From contig SWBL01000043.1 of the NCBI GenBank assembly GCA_024195585.1, forward strand, positions 62,001 through 126,000: a DNA stretch of 64,000 bases, in the 5' to 3' direction. This DNA is from Aureobasidium sp. EXF-3400. Taxonomy: Eukaryota; Ascomycota; Dothideomycetes; Dothideales; Saccotheciaceae. Of this stretch, positions 32,455 to 45,054 are shown one piece after another (positions within the stretch are counted from its first letter, which is position 1; each line of letters starts with the position of its first letter). The translations under genes were made by a program, and so were the position numbers. Below the pieces are notes generated by a model, which saw only the letters and a list, made by a program, of their open reading frames with translations, ran no database searches and was not told the DNA's origin.

Positions 32455-34216
32455 ATGCAATCTTATCTACAGTACCGCCGTTTGCGGGAAGATATCCAGA
32501 AGGATCTAGCCGCGAGTCAACATGTCATCCAATCGAGCGACGCTTCCAACACTGCAAAGAAGGAGAAGGATTCCGTGACTGGAAAAACCTCCTCAGATCA
32601 GCCTCAGGTCCCCGGTGTTACTGTTTCAAACAGCAAGGCAGGCGATGACGGTGTGATCTTTGTCGTCGGCTGGAAAGAGAATGACCCAAACAATCCCCAA
32701 TGTTGGCCAATGGTGAAGAAGTGGACCGTCATGGTCACTTGCTGCATTCTTGCTATCGCTCTCACCATTCCAACCTCTGTCGAAGGTCCTGTTCAAGAAG
32801 CTTTCGATCAACACTTTCATGTCAATGCCATGGCTGGATCGATGTCGACTGGTAAGGCGAACGCTCTTATCTGTGAATGTGTGATCTGACATGTCATTGT
32901 CAGGCATCTTCCTCATCGGCATCGGCGTGGGTTCTCTCTTCTCTGGACCTCTCTCTGAGACATTCGGTCGCAATGCCATTTACTTCAGTACCATGATCCT
33001 GGTGATGCTTTTCATCATGGCCAAAGCCCTCGCTCCGAACTACGGCGCTGCTCTCGCTTTCCGATTCTTGTGCGCACTCTTTGCAGCCACACCCATGACG
33101 GTAGCTGGTGGTACCATTGGCGACGTTTGGACTCCGATGCAGATACCCTTTGGTCTTCCGTTCGCGACGTTCTGCGCATATGCTGGTCCCATCTTGGGCC
33201 CTGTCATTGGAGCTTATACACCAGCCATTGGTTTTGCCTGGGCCGACTGGATCTCCATGATCATTGTCGCCTTTGCGCTTGTTACGGTCTTCTTGCTTCA
33301 ACCCGAAACATTCAGCCCCCTACTCCTGGAGTGGCGGGCACAGCACTTGCGGGAGCTGACTGGTGACAATCGCTACCAAGCTGAGCACGAATCTGCCAGC
33401 TCGCTTGGCACTCGAGTCTTGACCAACATCTACCGACCCTTCTCTCTTGCGTGGTCTGAGCCTATCATCATCATCTTTAGCTTCTATCTGGTACTACTCT
33501 ACTTTGTGCTCTTCACATTCTTGAACGGTTACACGTTCATCTTCACACGCACCCACAACATCTCCAACGGTCTCACGTTCATTCTGTGGGTCGCGATGCT
33601 GCCAGGCGTCTTCATCGCGGTTGCTATGATACCTTGGATCTATTCACTCACAGTGAAGGCTGCCGGGCGAGCAGCTGCGGAAGGAAAGCAATTGCAGCCT
33701 GAAGTATCGCTGTACTGGTCAACGATCTCGGGTGCATCTATCTTGATGCCTATCTCTCTCTTCTGGATGGCTTGGACCTGCTACGTAAGTTACTCGCACC
33801 AGTGTACAATATCTCATCGGGACTGACGCACATTAGGGTGATGTTAACATCTGGTCGCCCATTATGGCATCCTTTGTCTTTGGATACGCACTAGTGTAAG
33901 TTCAATTCCTATCGTTGTGTTTTGCATGCTGGATACTGACTCCATCAGCTGTATCTTCACAACTTCGTACATGTACATCATCTTCGTGTACCTGCAGTTC
34001 GCAGCATCAGCTCTTGGCTTCATGACTTTCGCCCGCTACATTGTGTCGGGCGCCCTCAGTCCAGCATCAGTCAAGATGTACGAGAACATCGGTCCGCATT
34101 GGTCGCTGACTATCTCCGCCATTGTCGCAACTCTGATGGCCCCGGTTCCATTTTTGTTGGGTAGGTATGGGCACAAGGTGCGCGCTATGAGCAAGAACGT
34201 CCAAAACAAGGCATAG
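32455..34216 (+). CDS. MFS drug:H+ antiporter-1 type transporter
   Basis: Exons 32455-32851, 32904-33784, 33837-33895, 33949-34216 give 534 aa. After a hydrophilic N-tail with the common fungal start MQSYLQYRRLRED, the sequence has about 12 hydrophobic spans. DHA1 motifs are seen: DPNNPQCWP before TM1, LSETFGRNAIYF (motif A), RFLCALFAATPMTVAGG, and a GPILGPVIGAY antiporter motif C. This points to the polyamine/fluconazole (Tpo/Flu1) branch, which exports small organic molecules. A start at 32314 is possible. The gene is divergent from the Myb gene and convergent with the acyltransferase, so it may export a local pathway product. Confidence 0.9.
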
Positions 34217-34778
34217 ACATGCAAGATTGCATGAATCATTTCAGGGGAGAGATGAACAGCAGCACCATCGTGATACTTTGGCACATTCGGAGTGTGTTGA
34301 TGTTGCTGGAGGCAAGCGGCGGACACTGAATGAAGCGGATATGGGAATCAGAACTGCCAATAGATTACATGATAGACAGTTTAGACACAAGGAAGCATCA
34401 ATAAATCTGGTCACACGAATCTGTACGCAAAACTGACACGTTGCCTGTGACATGTCTTCCAAGGAGTTTTCAAGCAACAACTGCCCGCTTCTTATGAATG
34501 ATGTATCTCCCCAGAAGTTCTGAAAACATGGTGGTCGACTGAATATCATCCGATCGATTATGCAGATCTCAAGCAGTGTCTCCTGTCAGGCAGTAAGCAT
34601 TCACAAGACAGAAAGGCAACGCAACCAATTGACCAGACTAAAACGTGGCAGATATGTTTGATGGTACTTGTCAGAGAACTCAATTGACCAATATGTATAT
34701 GTACTTGAGAGTGTCTAAGAAACGAAATACGAGTGTGGCCGAGAAGACTACCCTCTACATTGCAAGTGACAACTAGAT
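34217..34778. other. Convergent spacer, MFS / acyltransferase
   Basis: About 560 bp with no recognisable gene. Confidence 0.5.
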
Positions 34779-36359
34779 CTATGACTCGTCTGGGGGGTCG
34801 ATGGGAACAAAATATCTAGCAAACTCCTCGTCGTCGTCCAAGAAGACCATCTCGTCGTCAAAAAGATTCAAGCTCAATTCGCAGCCTCCATGGCTCGAAT
34901 ACTTGGGAAGTACGTGACCAAGACGTACGTAGGGGGAGTACGATCCATGGAGGACTCTGAGTGTTGATGGAGAGCCATTGTCTTCGAAGTATCGTTCTCC
35001 AAAGTTGATGCTGTCCATTGGAAAGAATATGATGTTGGACAGCAGGCAATCAGCTGATTCAGGTCGCTCCACGAAGCGACCCTGCGCCTTCGAGAAGTCG
35101 GGAGTCGACCGCATCAGCCCATATGCATCTTGAATAGTCGATGTATCGAGGGCCGCTGCACCCGTACGGATAGCTTGAGCAACTTTTCCGAGCGAAGTTG
35201 CAGGCGCAATGAGCTCGGCAAGCGGCATGCGGGCGTTGTTGAGGAAGAAACAGTTTCCGAGGTAGTTGGGTGGGAATTCTGAACCAAAACCATCGCGAAC
35301 GTCGACTGGGCACTCAAAGACGCTGATCTCATCCAGCGTGATACCTCGGACTTTGGCACAAGCATGCCTCGCTCTCATCATGCCGCGCCAGAAAAGCGCC
35401 ATGATAGCGTCGCTCTGAGAGATTGGGGCCGCTCCATCAGGTTGGTCGGCTTGACACAGTTTCTGTAAGCCAGCAAGGTCTGTTGCTGACAAGAAGTAGA
35501 TCCGGTTGAGCATCACAGCGGGATAGCGAGGGGGCGTGGGGTGGCCATATGGGTTCTGATGAGCGAGGCTATCCACACCATTTATCTTACTTTGAGCTGC
35601 GGTATACGCAAGTCTTTGCGCCTCGCCGGTAACATCTTCACCAGGGTAGTCAGAATCCAGACAGACCAGACCGCGTAGCCATGGATCAGCCGACTTGCTC
35701 GAGGCCCGGCTTCCGCTATCTCCCAGCCAGATTCTCTCAGCGATAGTACGGTCACTATCAATAGGCTTGAAAAGGGAAGGAGCGACCTTTCCGCCAGCAT
35801 CACGTTCGTGTAACTCGCGAAAATTCTCAGCCCACATTCTCTGGATGTTGAGCATTCCCGAAGCGTCTATCGCAGCGTGAGACGTAGTCATACCCAGCAA
35901 AAGGCCTCCTGGAAGGAAATTTGCCTGTGCCAGAAATATGTCTGCTCCTTCGACGTCGACATCACTGAGTCGCGGTGCACGCAAAAGCGAGTCCTCATCA
36001 AAGATGCCGCTGGGAAAGCCAGCTGCTTTGTAGTCTTCATAAGTCCAGTCCGTCTCTAATTGCTGACATGTGAGATTGTGCGGAAGAGGCTGATCAAAGG
36101 CGTAGGGACCGTAGCGAATCTCCATCTGACCAGGACGCCATCCTAGAGTATCGGGCGACTGGCGAAAGACTTTGCCCGCAACCCAAGGCTCCTGTACGAA
36201 TGTTTTGTGTAAGGCTTCGTGAAGATCATCGAAGACAATCCTGGGGTCGATTTCGTTCTTGAGTGGCAAAGGGAAGAGGATACGGACATAATTGCGGGGT
36301 GGTACATAGTCCAGGGGGCTCACGGTAACGTGAAACGGATATACTGTTGCCGGCCTCAT
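34779..36359 (-). CDS. Tri101-like HxxxD acyltransferase
   Basis: Intronless gene of 526 aa. It is a fungal BAHD-like acyl-CoA transferase of the trichothecene 3-O-acetyltransferase family. The catalytic HxxxD is seen as SHAAIDASG (about residue 160). The second structural motif, usually DFGW, appears as INFGERYF in the C-terminal half (about residue 450). The N-terminus (VYPFHVTVSPLDYVPPRNYVRILFPLPL) is the usual family start. Such enzymes O-acylate hydroxyls of secondary metabolites, either for tailoring or self-protection. Lying 0.86 kb from the divergently transcribed PKS, it is a candidate tailoring enzyme. Acyl donor and acceptor cannot be read from sequence. Confidence 0.9.
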   Translation of the reverse strand: MRPATVYPFHVTVSPLDYVPPRNYVRILFPLPLKNEIDPRIVFDDLHEALHKTFVQEPWVAGKVFRQSPDTLGWRPGQMEIRYGPYAFDQPLPHNLTCQQLETDWTYEDYKAAGFPSGIFDEDSLLRAPRLSDVDVEGADIFLAQANFLPGGLLLGMTTSHAAIDASGMLNIQRMWAENFRELHERDAGGKVAPSLFKPIDSDRTIAERIWLGDSGSRASSKSADPWLRGLVCLDSDYPGEDVTGEAQRLAYTAAQSKINGVDSLAHQNPYGHPTPPRYPAVMLNRIYFLSATDLAGLQKLCQADQPDGAAPISQSDAIMALFWRGMMRARHACAKVRGITLDEISVFECPVDVRDGFGSEFPPNYLGNCFFLNNARMPLAELIAPATSLGKVAQAIRTGAAALDTSTIQDAYGLMRSTPDFSKAQGRFVERPESADCLLSNIIFFPMDSINFGERYFEDNGSPSTLRVLHGSYSPYVRLGHVLPKYSSHGGCELSLNLFDDEMVFLDDDEEFARYFVPIDPPDES

Positions 36360-37215
36360 GACTTGTTCAGAAAATCAAAGCTTGATGGTATGTCGCCTTG
36401 CTTGTTCGATACGGTGGGGATGACATATGATATTGAATCATATATCAAGGTCTTATCTTGCAAAGGAATCGCCTCGTGGGCCTCCATGATGGAAGACTTG
36501 CAAGATGATACGAACGACAGCGGCGAAGGACTAAGCTTGACCTGCGATCTGCCTTACACAGTCAACTTGACTGCGGATGCAGTTGGAAGTCGAGTCGGCG
36601 AGCTCCGAGAGTGGGGAAATGTCGGGCAGTGGCTCCTTTCCCGAAGGCACACTATCCTCCCAACTGCAGCCCCCATCCTCCGACAGATCCAACAAGTGCT
36701 TTCAACGGAGTCAATAACTGAGACACCTTCGCAACATGCGTAATCAAACAAGTTGACTCCGTCTACAGCAGCAGTGGCGCCCCAGCTGCGAATACGCATG
36801 CACAAGCTGGCTGACGATGGCCGCCTATCCCGTCGTCACATCATGGAGATCGGCATGTCTGACCAAGAATGCCACTAGAAGTCACACATACAGAATCCTC
36901 AAGCCAAATTTGTAATCCCAAGGCCTGAACATTGACAGAGTCTAGTATTGCTGATCCGAAGTGAATTAGATTGCGACTCATGAGCGTCGCAACCGTCGCC
37001 AGTGAACGTGCTATGGCTACAGAGTCAATCACGGTACTCTATCGGTTGGACGAGGCATCGTCAAAGATGCGTTGTTAACAAATGTCGGACACATCGTCGA
37101 GATGCGAAGCGCTCGCTTTTAAAGCTCTTCTGCAGTCCGAACTCGAACATCGTGAAGTCGCCGCAGACTTTGAATAATAACACAAATCACCGAGCCAATT
37201 CTTGATACCTTCAAC
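36360..37215. promoter_or_regulatory. Divergent spacer, acyltransferase / PKS
   Basis: 856 bp. A plus-strand open frame to 36743 has a plausible amino acid mix but no family signature. It starts inside the acyltransferase on the opposite strand, so it is not called. The rest should hold both promoters. Confidence 0.45.
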
Positions 37216-40200
37216 ATGAGGGCTCAATCACCCATTGAACCGATAGCAGTAGTGGGCATCTCTCTGCGCTTGCCCGGAGATGCTAACGATCTCGATGGAC
37301 TTTGGAAGCTCCTCGAGAGTGGCGCCCCGGCTTGGACACCTGTACCAGCTGATCGGTACAACGAAGATGTAAGTTCGATGGTCAATGAACCTTTTACGAA
37401 AGACTATCACTTGAAGTTGCCAGCGAAGCTCACTCCAGTCAGGCCTTCTTCCATCCAAATGCAGATGATCTGAACGGTACCTCGAACCATCCCGGAGGTC
37501 ACTTCATATCGGGTGATGTTCGCGACTTTGACCACACCTTTTTCAGATTCACGAAATCTCAGGCCGCAGCTATCGATCCCCAGCAGAGGCTTCTTATGGA
37601 GCTTTCGTATGAGGCTCTTGAGGGCGCTGGAATTACGCTCGAACAAGTCAAAGGATCAGCAACGTCGGTCTATGCAGCTGTCTTTCCGAGTGATTACGGT
37701 GGACATTTGTACAGAGATCCGCTCGACTTGCCGACCTACTATATGACTGGTGTGCAACAGACTATACTCGCCAACCGAATCTCGCATGTGTTTGACTTAC
37801 GAGGTCCATCTTTCACGCTTGACACTGCTTGCTCAGGGGGTCTAGTCGCGCTCCACCAAGCATGTCAGAGCTTGCGGGATGGTGAGTCGGATACAGCCAT
37901 TGTCGGAGCTTCCAACTTGATCTTGTCGCCAGACCATTTTGTTGGCCTCAGCAATCTTCATATGCTCAGTAGCACCGGTCGGTGTTACCCCTTTGACGTA
38001 AGTTGTTCGCATGATCACCGACTATGTGCAGCTCCAGCATCGATGCTGTTGTCCCTCTTCCGACACCTATTTCTTCACTCTGCCTTGCGAAGATTATCGT
38101 ATTCTGGACTGAATTTTGGTAACAGATTCGCGGTAAAGGCTATGGCCGTGGAGAGGGTGTTGTGGTCTTGGTTGTCAAGCGCCTAGAAGACGCAATTCGT
38201 GATCGAGACCCTGTTCGCGCTATTGTCCGATCGACTGCGATAGGCCAGGATGGTTACACTCCGCAGAGCATTACCTACCCCAATGGTCAAGCTCAGGCTT
38301 CTTTGGCTCGAACAGCGTACGCACGCGCTGGTTTACAGCCGGAAGAAGTAGCGTACGTTGAAGCGCATGGTATGCTTACGTCCCTGACAGACGCATAGTT
38401 GCACGTTACTGACGTATTGCTTCTTCGCCAGGCACTGGTACAAAGGCGGGCGACAAGGAAGAGATGGAAGGTCTTATCGAGGTTTTTGCTGACACGTCCC
38501 ATCGTCCCGTGCCATTATACATAGGATCCATCAAAGGCGCCATTGGACATACTGAAGCTGCTGCAGGTCTGGCGAGTTTTGTGAAGTCAGTGACAATGCT
38601 TGAACGCGGATTGATCCCACCAGTCGCTGGCTTTGAGATTCCGAAGTCTGGCCTGCCATTCGACAAAATGCAGATTCCTACCAAGGTAGTGCCCTGGCCT
38701 CGAGTCGAGAACATCACACCACGTATCTCTATAAACAGCTTCGGATTTGGCGGTGCCAATGCTCATTGCATCCTGGAAGGTTCACCAGAAAGTTCAGGAT
38801 CCATTGGTGGAAACGAGTCGACACCTCGACTATACACGTTTTCAGCTAACAGCATGGCATCACTGAAAGGTCTGATCGAGAGTCACCTTGATTGGATTGA
38901 GAAACGCGTTGAAACGCCACTCGCCGATCTGTCGTACACCCTTTTACACCGGCGTTCGGCTCTGCCATACCGTTTCAGCGCTGTAGCAGACGATCGTCAA
39001 TCACTGATGGACGTACTTCACCAAAATCTGGCCCTCGCTGCCGTCAAATCCGCGTCTAGCAAATCAGACCTGATCATGGTCTTCACTGGACAAGGCGCTC
39101 AATGGCCCGGCATGGGACGAGAACTGCTGTCGAATGACGCACGATCTGGCGTTTTTCGTGATTCAATTCTGTCATCGCGCGACATCCTCCGCACACTCGG
39201 AGCCACTTGGGACCTCGAGACGGAATTGCTTCGCGGTGCGGATGAATCTCGACTCAACGAGGCAGAGCTAGCCCAACCTGCGTCAACAGCTGTTCAGATA
39301 GCTCTCGTCCAGCTTCTTCGTGCACATGGTGCACGACCAAATGCTGTGGTAGGCCACTCCGCCGGTGAAATTGCCGCAGCATATGCAGCTGGCCATCTTT
39401 CGCAGGCAACTGCCATGAAGCTTTCTTTCCATCGTGGATTCATGGCCAAGGCCGCCAAAGAGAAAGGCCTTGGCCTTGGAGCGATGCTTTCGGTGGGAAT
39501 GGGAGAACACGATGCAGCCAGACATCTCAAGGACTTAACCAAGGGCCGCGCAGTGGTCGCTTGCATCAACAGTCCAAAGAGTATCACAATCTCAGGGGAT
39601 GCTGACGCGGTCAACGAGTTCGAAGAGCGCATTGTCGCGTTCGACAAGAACATCTTCCACCGCAAACTCCTGGTCCCAACAGCTTATCATTGTAAAGCAA
39701 ACCCTTTTGGAAGTAATTCCGTCTCATCTGCATACATACTGACTCTTCACAGCACACCATATGCAAGCTGTCAGCGATGACTACCGTTTCCGTCTTGGCA
39801 ACCTCGACTTGCCTCAAAGCTCGCATCCATCATCCAAGGAAGAAGTAATGTTCGTCTCATCCGTCACAGGCAAACCAAAGACGGCTGGATTTGATGCAGA
39901 ATATTGGATTGCCAATCTCACGTCACCAGTTCACTTTTCAGATGCGGTGCAGACTTTATGCAAAACTCGCCAACAGCCTGGTATTCCGACTATCTTTGCT
40001 GAGATCGGGCCAGCTCCTGTACTTGCTGGTCCCGTTCGACAATGCCTTCAAGATCCCGATATGCCCAAGATCGCGTTCGAATACCAAGCACCCCTGCAAC
40101 GCAATGTCAGCTCCGTCACAAGTGTCTTGAAATTTGCTGGTAGGATGTTCGAGCTAGGCATCAAGATCGATTGGAATGCTGTATCTACGCTAATGCCTGG

Positions 40201-43200
40201 TATGGACATGGCGAAGGTGCGACACGACCTCCCTACATATACCTGGGACCACTCAACTAAGCATTGGCATGAGTCACGAGTGGCTAAAGCATATCGCTTA
40301 CGCAAAGAGCCATACCATGATCTATGTGGGACTCTAGCCCTTGATGCTACAGATATAGAGCCACGCTGGCGTCACTTCCTTGGCAGGTCGAGTTTACCCT
40401 GGTTATCAGACCATGTTGTCGATGGGCTGACCGTGTTTCCTGGAGCGGGTTATTGCTGCATGGCGATCGAAGCAATTTCACAACTGGTTAGGATCCGCCA
40501 TTCTGACAGACTCCTCGAGACCGTTGTCCTCCGCGACATTGAGTTCAAGCGTGGTCTGGTTGTTCCAGAGACCGAACGTGTCGAGCTGCAATTGAGCTTC
40601 AAGCCAATCCCTGAAGCACGGTTCGGGTTCAAGTTTACGATAACCGCGATTGACGATAGTGGGAATTGGTATGAGCACTGCACCGGCGTCGTAGAAGGCT
40701 TGTTGGCCGAAACCGGTGTCAAGAACCAGCCGGCACAAGGCGTCATCACAAATGGATACAATGTCCATATATCATCGGAATTACCTTCTGACAGTGAGAC
40801 TGTACCCAGAGAAGTGCTCTACCAGGAAATGGATAAGATGGGAAATACATACGGCCCAGCGTTTGTGAGCCTGGATTACGAGACATTCTCGCCTGATTCA
40901 TTGCAGGCCGAAGCCTCGTTCCAAGTACTCGACATCCAATCGATGATGCCCGCGAAGCACCAACGACCGCATATCATTCACCCGTCCACGCTGGATATAA
41001 TTTTCCACACCGCATTGCCTCTTGTAAGCCGGCGCCTTGGACCCGGATCGATAATGCCAACCAAGATCAGTGAGATGCTAGTCTCCGTCGACTCCGCCTT
41101 GCATGTTCCCGGCTCATTGCTACAAGTCTCAGATTCCATAACTTTTAGCCACTTCCGAACAGCCATCACCGACATCTCAGCTGCGGCAAGCAACAGATCT
41201 GTGCTGACTATCGCTGGCATGGAGTTCAGAAGCTTAGGAGCTCGTGATGATGAGAATTTGACAGATCTACGCGAAATATGCTACGAGCTCGACATGCAGC
41301 CTGCTATTGATTATGCCAGGTTGGATGACCTGCCAACGAGTCCAACTCTGCTTGACCTCATAGCACGAACCACAATGAGTCAGCATGGATTGTCCTTGAT
41401 AGGCCTTGGGGCTAGCATCGATCTGACTGAGGAATATCTCCACGCCGTCAGCATGTACAACGAGGTACTGACATATGATTTCGTCGATGCATCACCAGGA
41501 CGCTTCATAGAGGCAGCTAAGCGGCTGGATGACTATCAAGTACAATTCAGGACCATCAAACCTGGTACAAGAGCTGTAGCACGAGGATTCGAGCCCGGCG
41601 CCTACAACAATGTGCTCGTGGGTTCCACCAGATGGCTTGATCAGGCTGCCGAGCTAGTCAAATCGGATGGTATTGTGCTGCTCGTCTTGACTGGGCAAGA
41701 GGCTCAAGATGATCGATGGCGCAACGCTCTGAGCAAGAAAGGAAGAGTTTTGGAGGAACAGCTGAGCTTTTCGCACGAGAACAGGCTGATTGCCGTCACG
41801 AAACTTGCCACCACCCCACTCCCTAACAAGATACGCATCATCTCACACTCGACGAACAATACGCCTGCTTGGGTCTCAGCTATCCATGAACATCTCGTCG
41901 CATGCAACATTGACGTGTCCCTCGAAACGCTCACCCTTGACTCTGTTAAACCGCTCTGCAATGGAGCGTCCACATCAATGAGCAAGGCGGACACGGTTCT
42001 CGTTGTTGATGACATAGCTGACTCGCCAATTCTTCTTGATTCAACAACCTTCAGCGCGGCAATTGAGCTCATGAAGGGACAGCATCGTGTAGTGTGGATC
42101 GGTCCGAATGAGCCAGCGACTTTCCACCAGATCGAGGGGGTTTCCCGAACAGCTCACGCCGAAAACGACAATCTATGCCTGACAACGATGCATTCGAGTC
42201 CTAGCTTGCTGGAGAATCCCAGCGGTTTCAGTCGTCTGATTGATGTAGTGACCGATACTGTCAGCCGCATTTCGAATCCGCAAACACCCCACGCAGAGCG
42301 CGAGTACAGAATACTAAGTGACGGTGCTGTTGTAGTTCCACGATTGCATCACAGCGACAAGTTGAATCGTGCCATCGACGAAAAGAGCAGCAAACATCCG
42401 GTGACTGAGCTACGGAGTTACGTTGATGGAAAGCATGGTCTCATGCTTGTTCCAGACGACTCTGGTCTGTACGCTCACCAAGACGAGGTTCTGAATGGAC
42501 CACTTACAGAAGACGACATCGAGATGGACATTCAAGCCTTCTCGCTCGCCAAACTGACCTCCAATCTACGCTTCAATGAATATGCTGGGACAGTCATACG
42601 GGTTGGGCCGAACGTCAAGAACATATCTCCGGGTGATCGCGTGGTAACGATATCTGACGACATGGGGGCCAACCGGCTACGAGTTTCACAACTGCTCGTT
42701 GGTCACATGCCAAAGGGAATGACATACACCACTGGTGCTGCAGTATTCCTCGATGCCATGACTGCCGTTTACACAATGTGCAGTTTAGCTCGCCTTCTTT
42801 CGGACCGGAACACCGTTCTTATCAACGGAGCGCGCACGAGCGCCGGTAGAGCAGCCATTGCTGTTGCACGATCTTTCGGAAGCCGGGTGACAGCGATGGC
42901 CGCTGACAGCAAAGAGGCCAGATTGCTAGAGGCAGAATTGGGTATTGGTCCGGACGATGTACTTTTGGTGCGTCGTTCACAGTACCGACGCTCAGCTGCA
43001 GATCTGTTTGGCCACGACCTTGACTTGATTGTCCAGGCTGGTGATGAGAATCTACCTACTGAAGTTCTGGCTCAGATCAAGCCCTTTGGCTGCGTTGTCG
43101 TGACAAGTTCATCTGCAAAAGCGGTCGAACAGTCCACCCTCCCGGAAAACACTTCAGTCCACGTTGTTGGCATCGCGAGGCTCTTGCATGATCGACCTGA

Positions 43201-44604
43201 CCTAGCCGCTAGTTTGATCAGCAAAGCTGCAGCCGTGCTAGATCACATGCCTCTTGCTGGGATAGACATCACCACTCGAAGCGTGGCCGAAGCATCTCAG
43301 GCGGTTCGACTGATCAACACAGGTGTTCACTCAAAGATCGTGCTGCAAGCTGAAGCAGACTCGGCCGTAGAAGTCGTTCTACCCCAAAAGCACAACTACT
43401 GGGCCAATGAAGACGCTACCTACTTAGTCGCTGGAGGTCTCGGCGACATTGGACAGAGAATCCTGACAATCATGGCCGCACGGGGAGTCAAGCATGTTGC
43501 AACACTTTCTCGTGATCCCAAGCCACACGTCCAATGTGAAGTACACTCGAGATTGGAAGCGATCCAACCTGGCATCAAGCTATATGCACTGAAAGGCAAT
43601 GTATCGTCTAAAGCAAGCATTCAGGCCGCAGCAGCATCGCTTGTTCAGCAGGGTGCTCCTCCCGTACGCGGCGTCATTATGGCGGCGACTTATATGAACG
43701 TGAGTCGAGAAACACTGACGCGTCAAGTTTGTATCGCACTAACACGATGTAGGACCGCCCTCTCGAGCTGTTGACCTTTGAAGATTATCTCAGTGTGACC
43801 AAGATCAAGGTCGATGGCACACCCGCTCTTTATCAAGCTTTTGCATCGAATGACTTGAAGTTTTTCCTGTCACTATCCTCGGTTGCTAGCATCATCGGTG
43901 CCCAAGCCGAGGCTAGCTATAATGCCGGCAATGCCTTGCAGGACTCCCTGGCCCACCAAGAGAAACAGCATGGCTCGGGAGGCACCCGTTTCTTCACGGT
44001 CAATTTCGGTTGGATCGAAGATGCAATTCTCACAGCAGGCGACGACACACGTGAAGGCGCCATGGATCGCGCTGGTTTCGCCAAAATCAAACAAGGGGAG
44101 CTCGCTCGCTTCTTCGAATACATCCTCGATGCTGTTCAAGATCCAGAGACTCGCTTTTCCCAAGCTGTGATTGGTTTTGATGCCGACTCTTTGGGCAAAT
44201 CGACCTTTCCAAATAGCAACATTCGATCCAGCATGTTCAACGAGGTTCGCGATCGGCGCCGGCCTGCTGGTGCTACGAACGAAAGCGACGAGGGCGCCAC
44301 AGGACGCACTTTCGATGAAGTGGTTGCACATGGAGACGTTGAGGAGATCACGGATCATATCTCGCAGGCAACGAGAACACACTTGGCCCGTCTGATCTCC
44401 ATGGACCTTGAAAATATTGAGGTACGTCAAGGCTCTATATTAGCGCTTGGTTTGGACTCACTAGTCGCTGTTGAGCTCCGAAACTGGGTTATGCGGCAGT
44501 TCGACGCACCGCTGCAGAGTATGGAGATTCTGGCGAATCAGACTATCTATGCACTAGCAGAGAAGATTGTTGGAAGGTCGAAGAAGATTGCTGCTGTAGC
44601 TTAG
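37216..44604 (+). CDS. Highly reducing type I iterative polyketide synthase
   Basis: Exons 37216-37368, 37443-37997, 38126-38369, 38432-39691, 39753-43699, 43753-44604; product 2336 aa. Order: KS-AT-DH-(psi MT)-(psi ER)-KR-ACP, with no thioesterase. KS (about 5-430) has DTACSG (Cys about 179), EAHGTGT split by an intron (His about 316) and IGHTEAAAG (His about 357). AT has GQGAQWPG and GHSAGE (Ser about 626). DH has HVVDGLTVFP (His about 958) and STLDIIFH (Asp about 1150). The methyltransferase region (about 1284-1390) keeps DFVDASPG and GFEPGAYN but lost the SAM-binding glycine motif. The ER region (about 1660-1950) has GARTSAG where AAAGGVG is usual. KR has AGGLGDIG and the SSVAS...YNAGN triad region. 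ACP has LGLDSL (Ser about 2288). A reduced, probably unmethylated chain is predicted. Confidence 0.93.
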
Positions 44605-45054
44605 ATTATTTTGGGTTTCTATAGCCATTTCACTGTTTATCTGTATCTGGCCTCCCGGCTTCCAAGCTCCATATGGTCAATCTATCTCTCTCGGTAAAGC
44701 ATTCTGAGTTAATGATTCTGGGTTTTCTGAAGGCCGAGGTAAGAACTCAAGCATACCCTGCGAGCTTGTGGCTTGCCAATCTTTCCTAGCTAGAGTCACC
44801 CAATTGAGACTCCAAATTGCCAATAGCATGATTCTAAAGCTCATCTATAAGCTTAGACCCTGCATGTAGATCAAGCTTGTTATCTCCCGAAGATATATAG
44901 GACTGTTTGGTAACCCACAAATGACCCACATAGAACAATATACCAGCCGAGCTAGGTGGTTTCAATGTTTAGTTCAGGACCTTAGTTTTGGGCACCAAAG
45001 TCTGAATCAAACAAAATACAAGAAAGACTAAGTAAAGAGAAATCTGACACTATC
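44605..45054. other. Convergent spacer, PKS / enoylreductase pseudogene
   Basis: About 450 bp, somewhat AT-rich, with no gene recognised. Confidence 0.5.

Noticed and set aside
36219..36743. Plus-strand frame of 174 codons running out of the acyltransferase antisense strand.
   Set aside because: Its first part is antisense to a clear gene and the remainder has no family signature. Its composition looks almost coding, so it is noted in the spacer entry.
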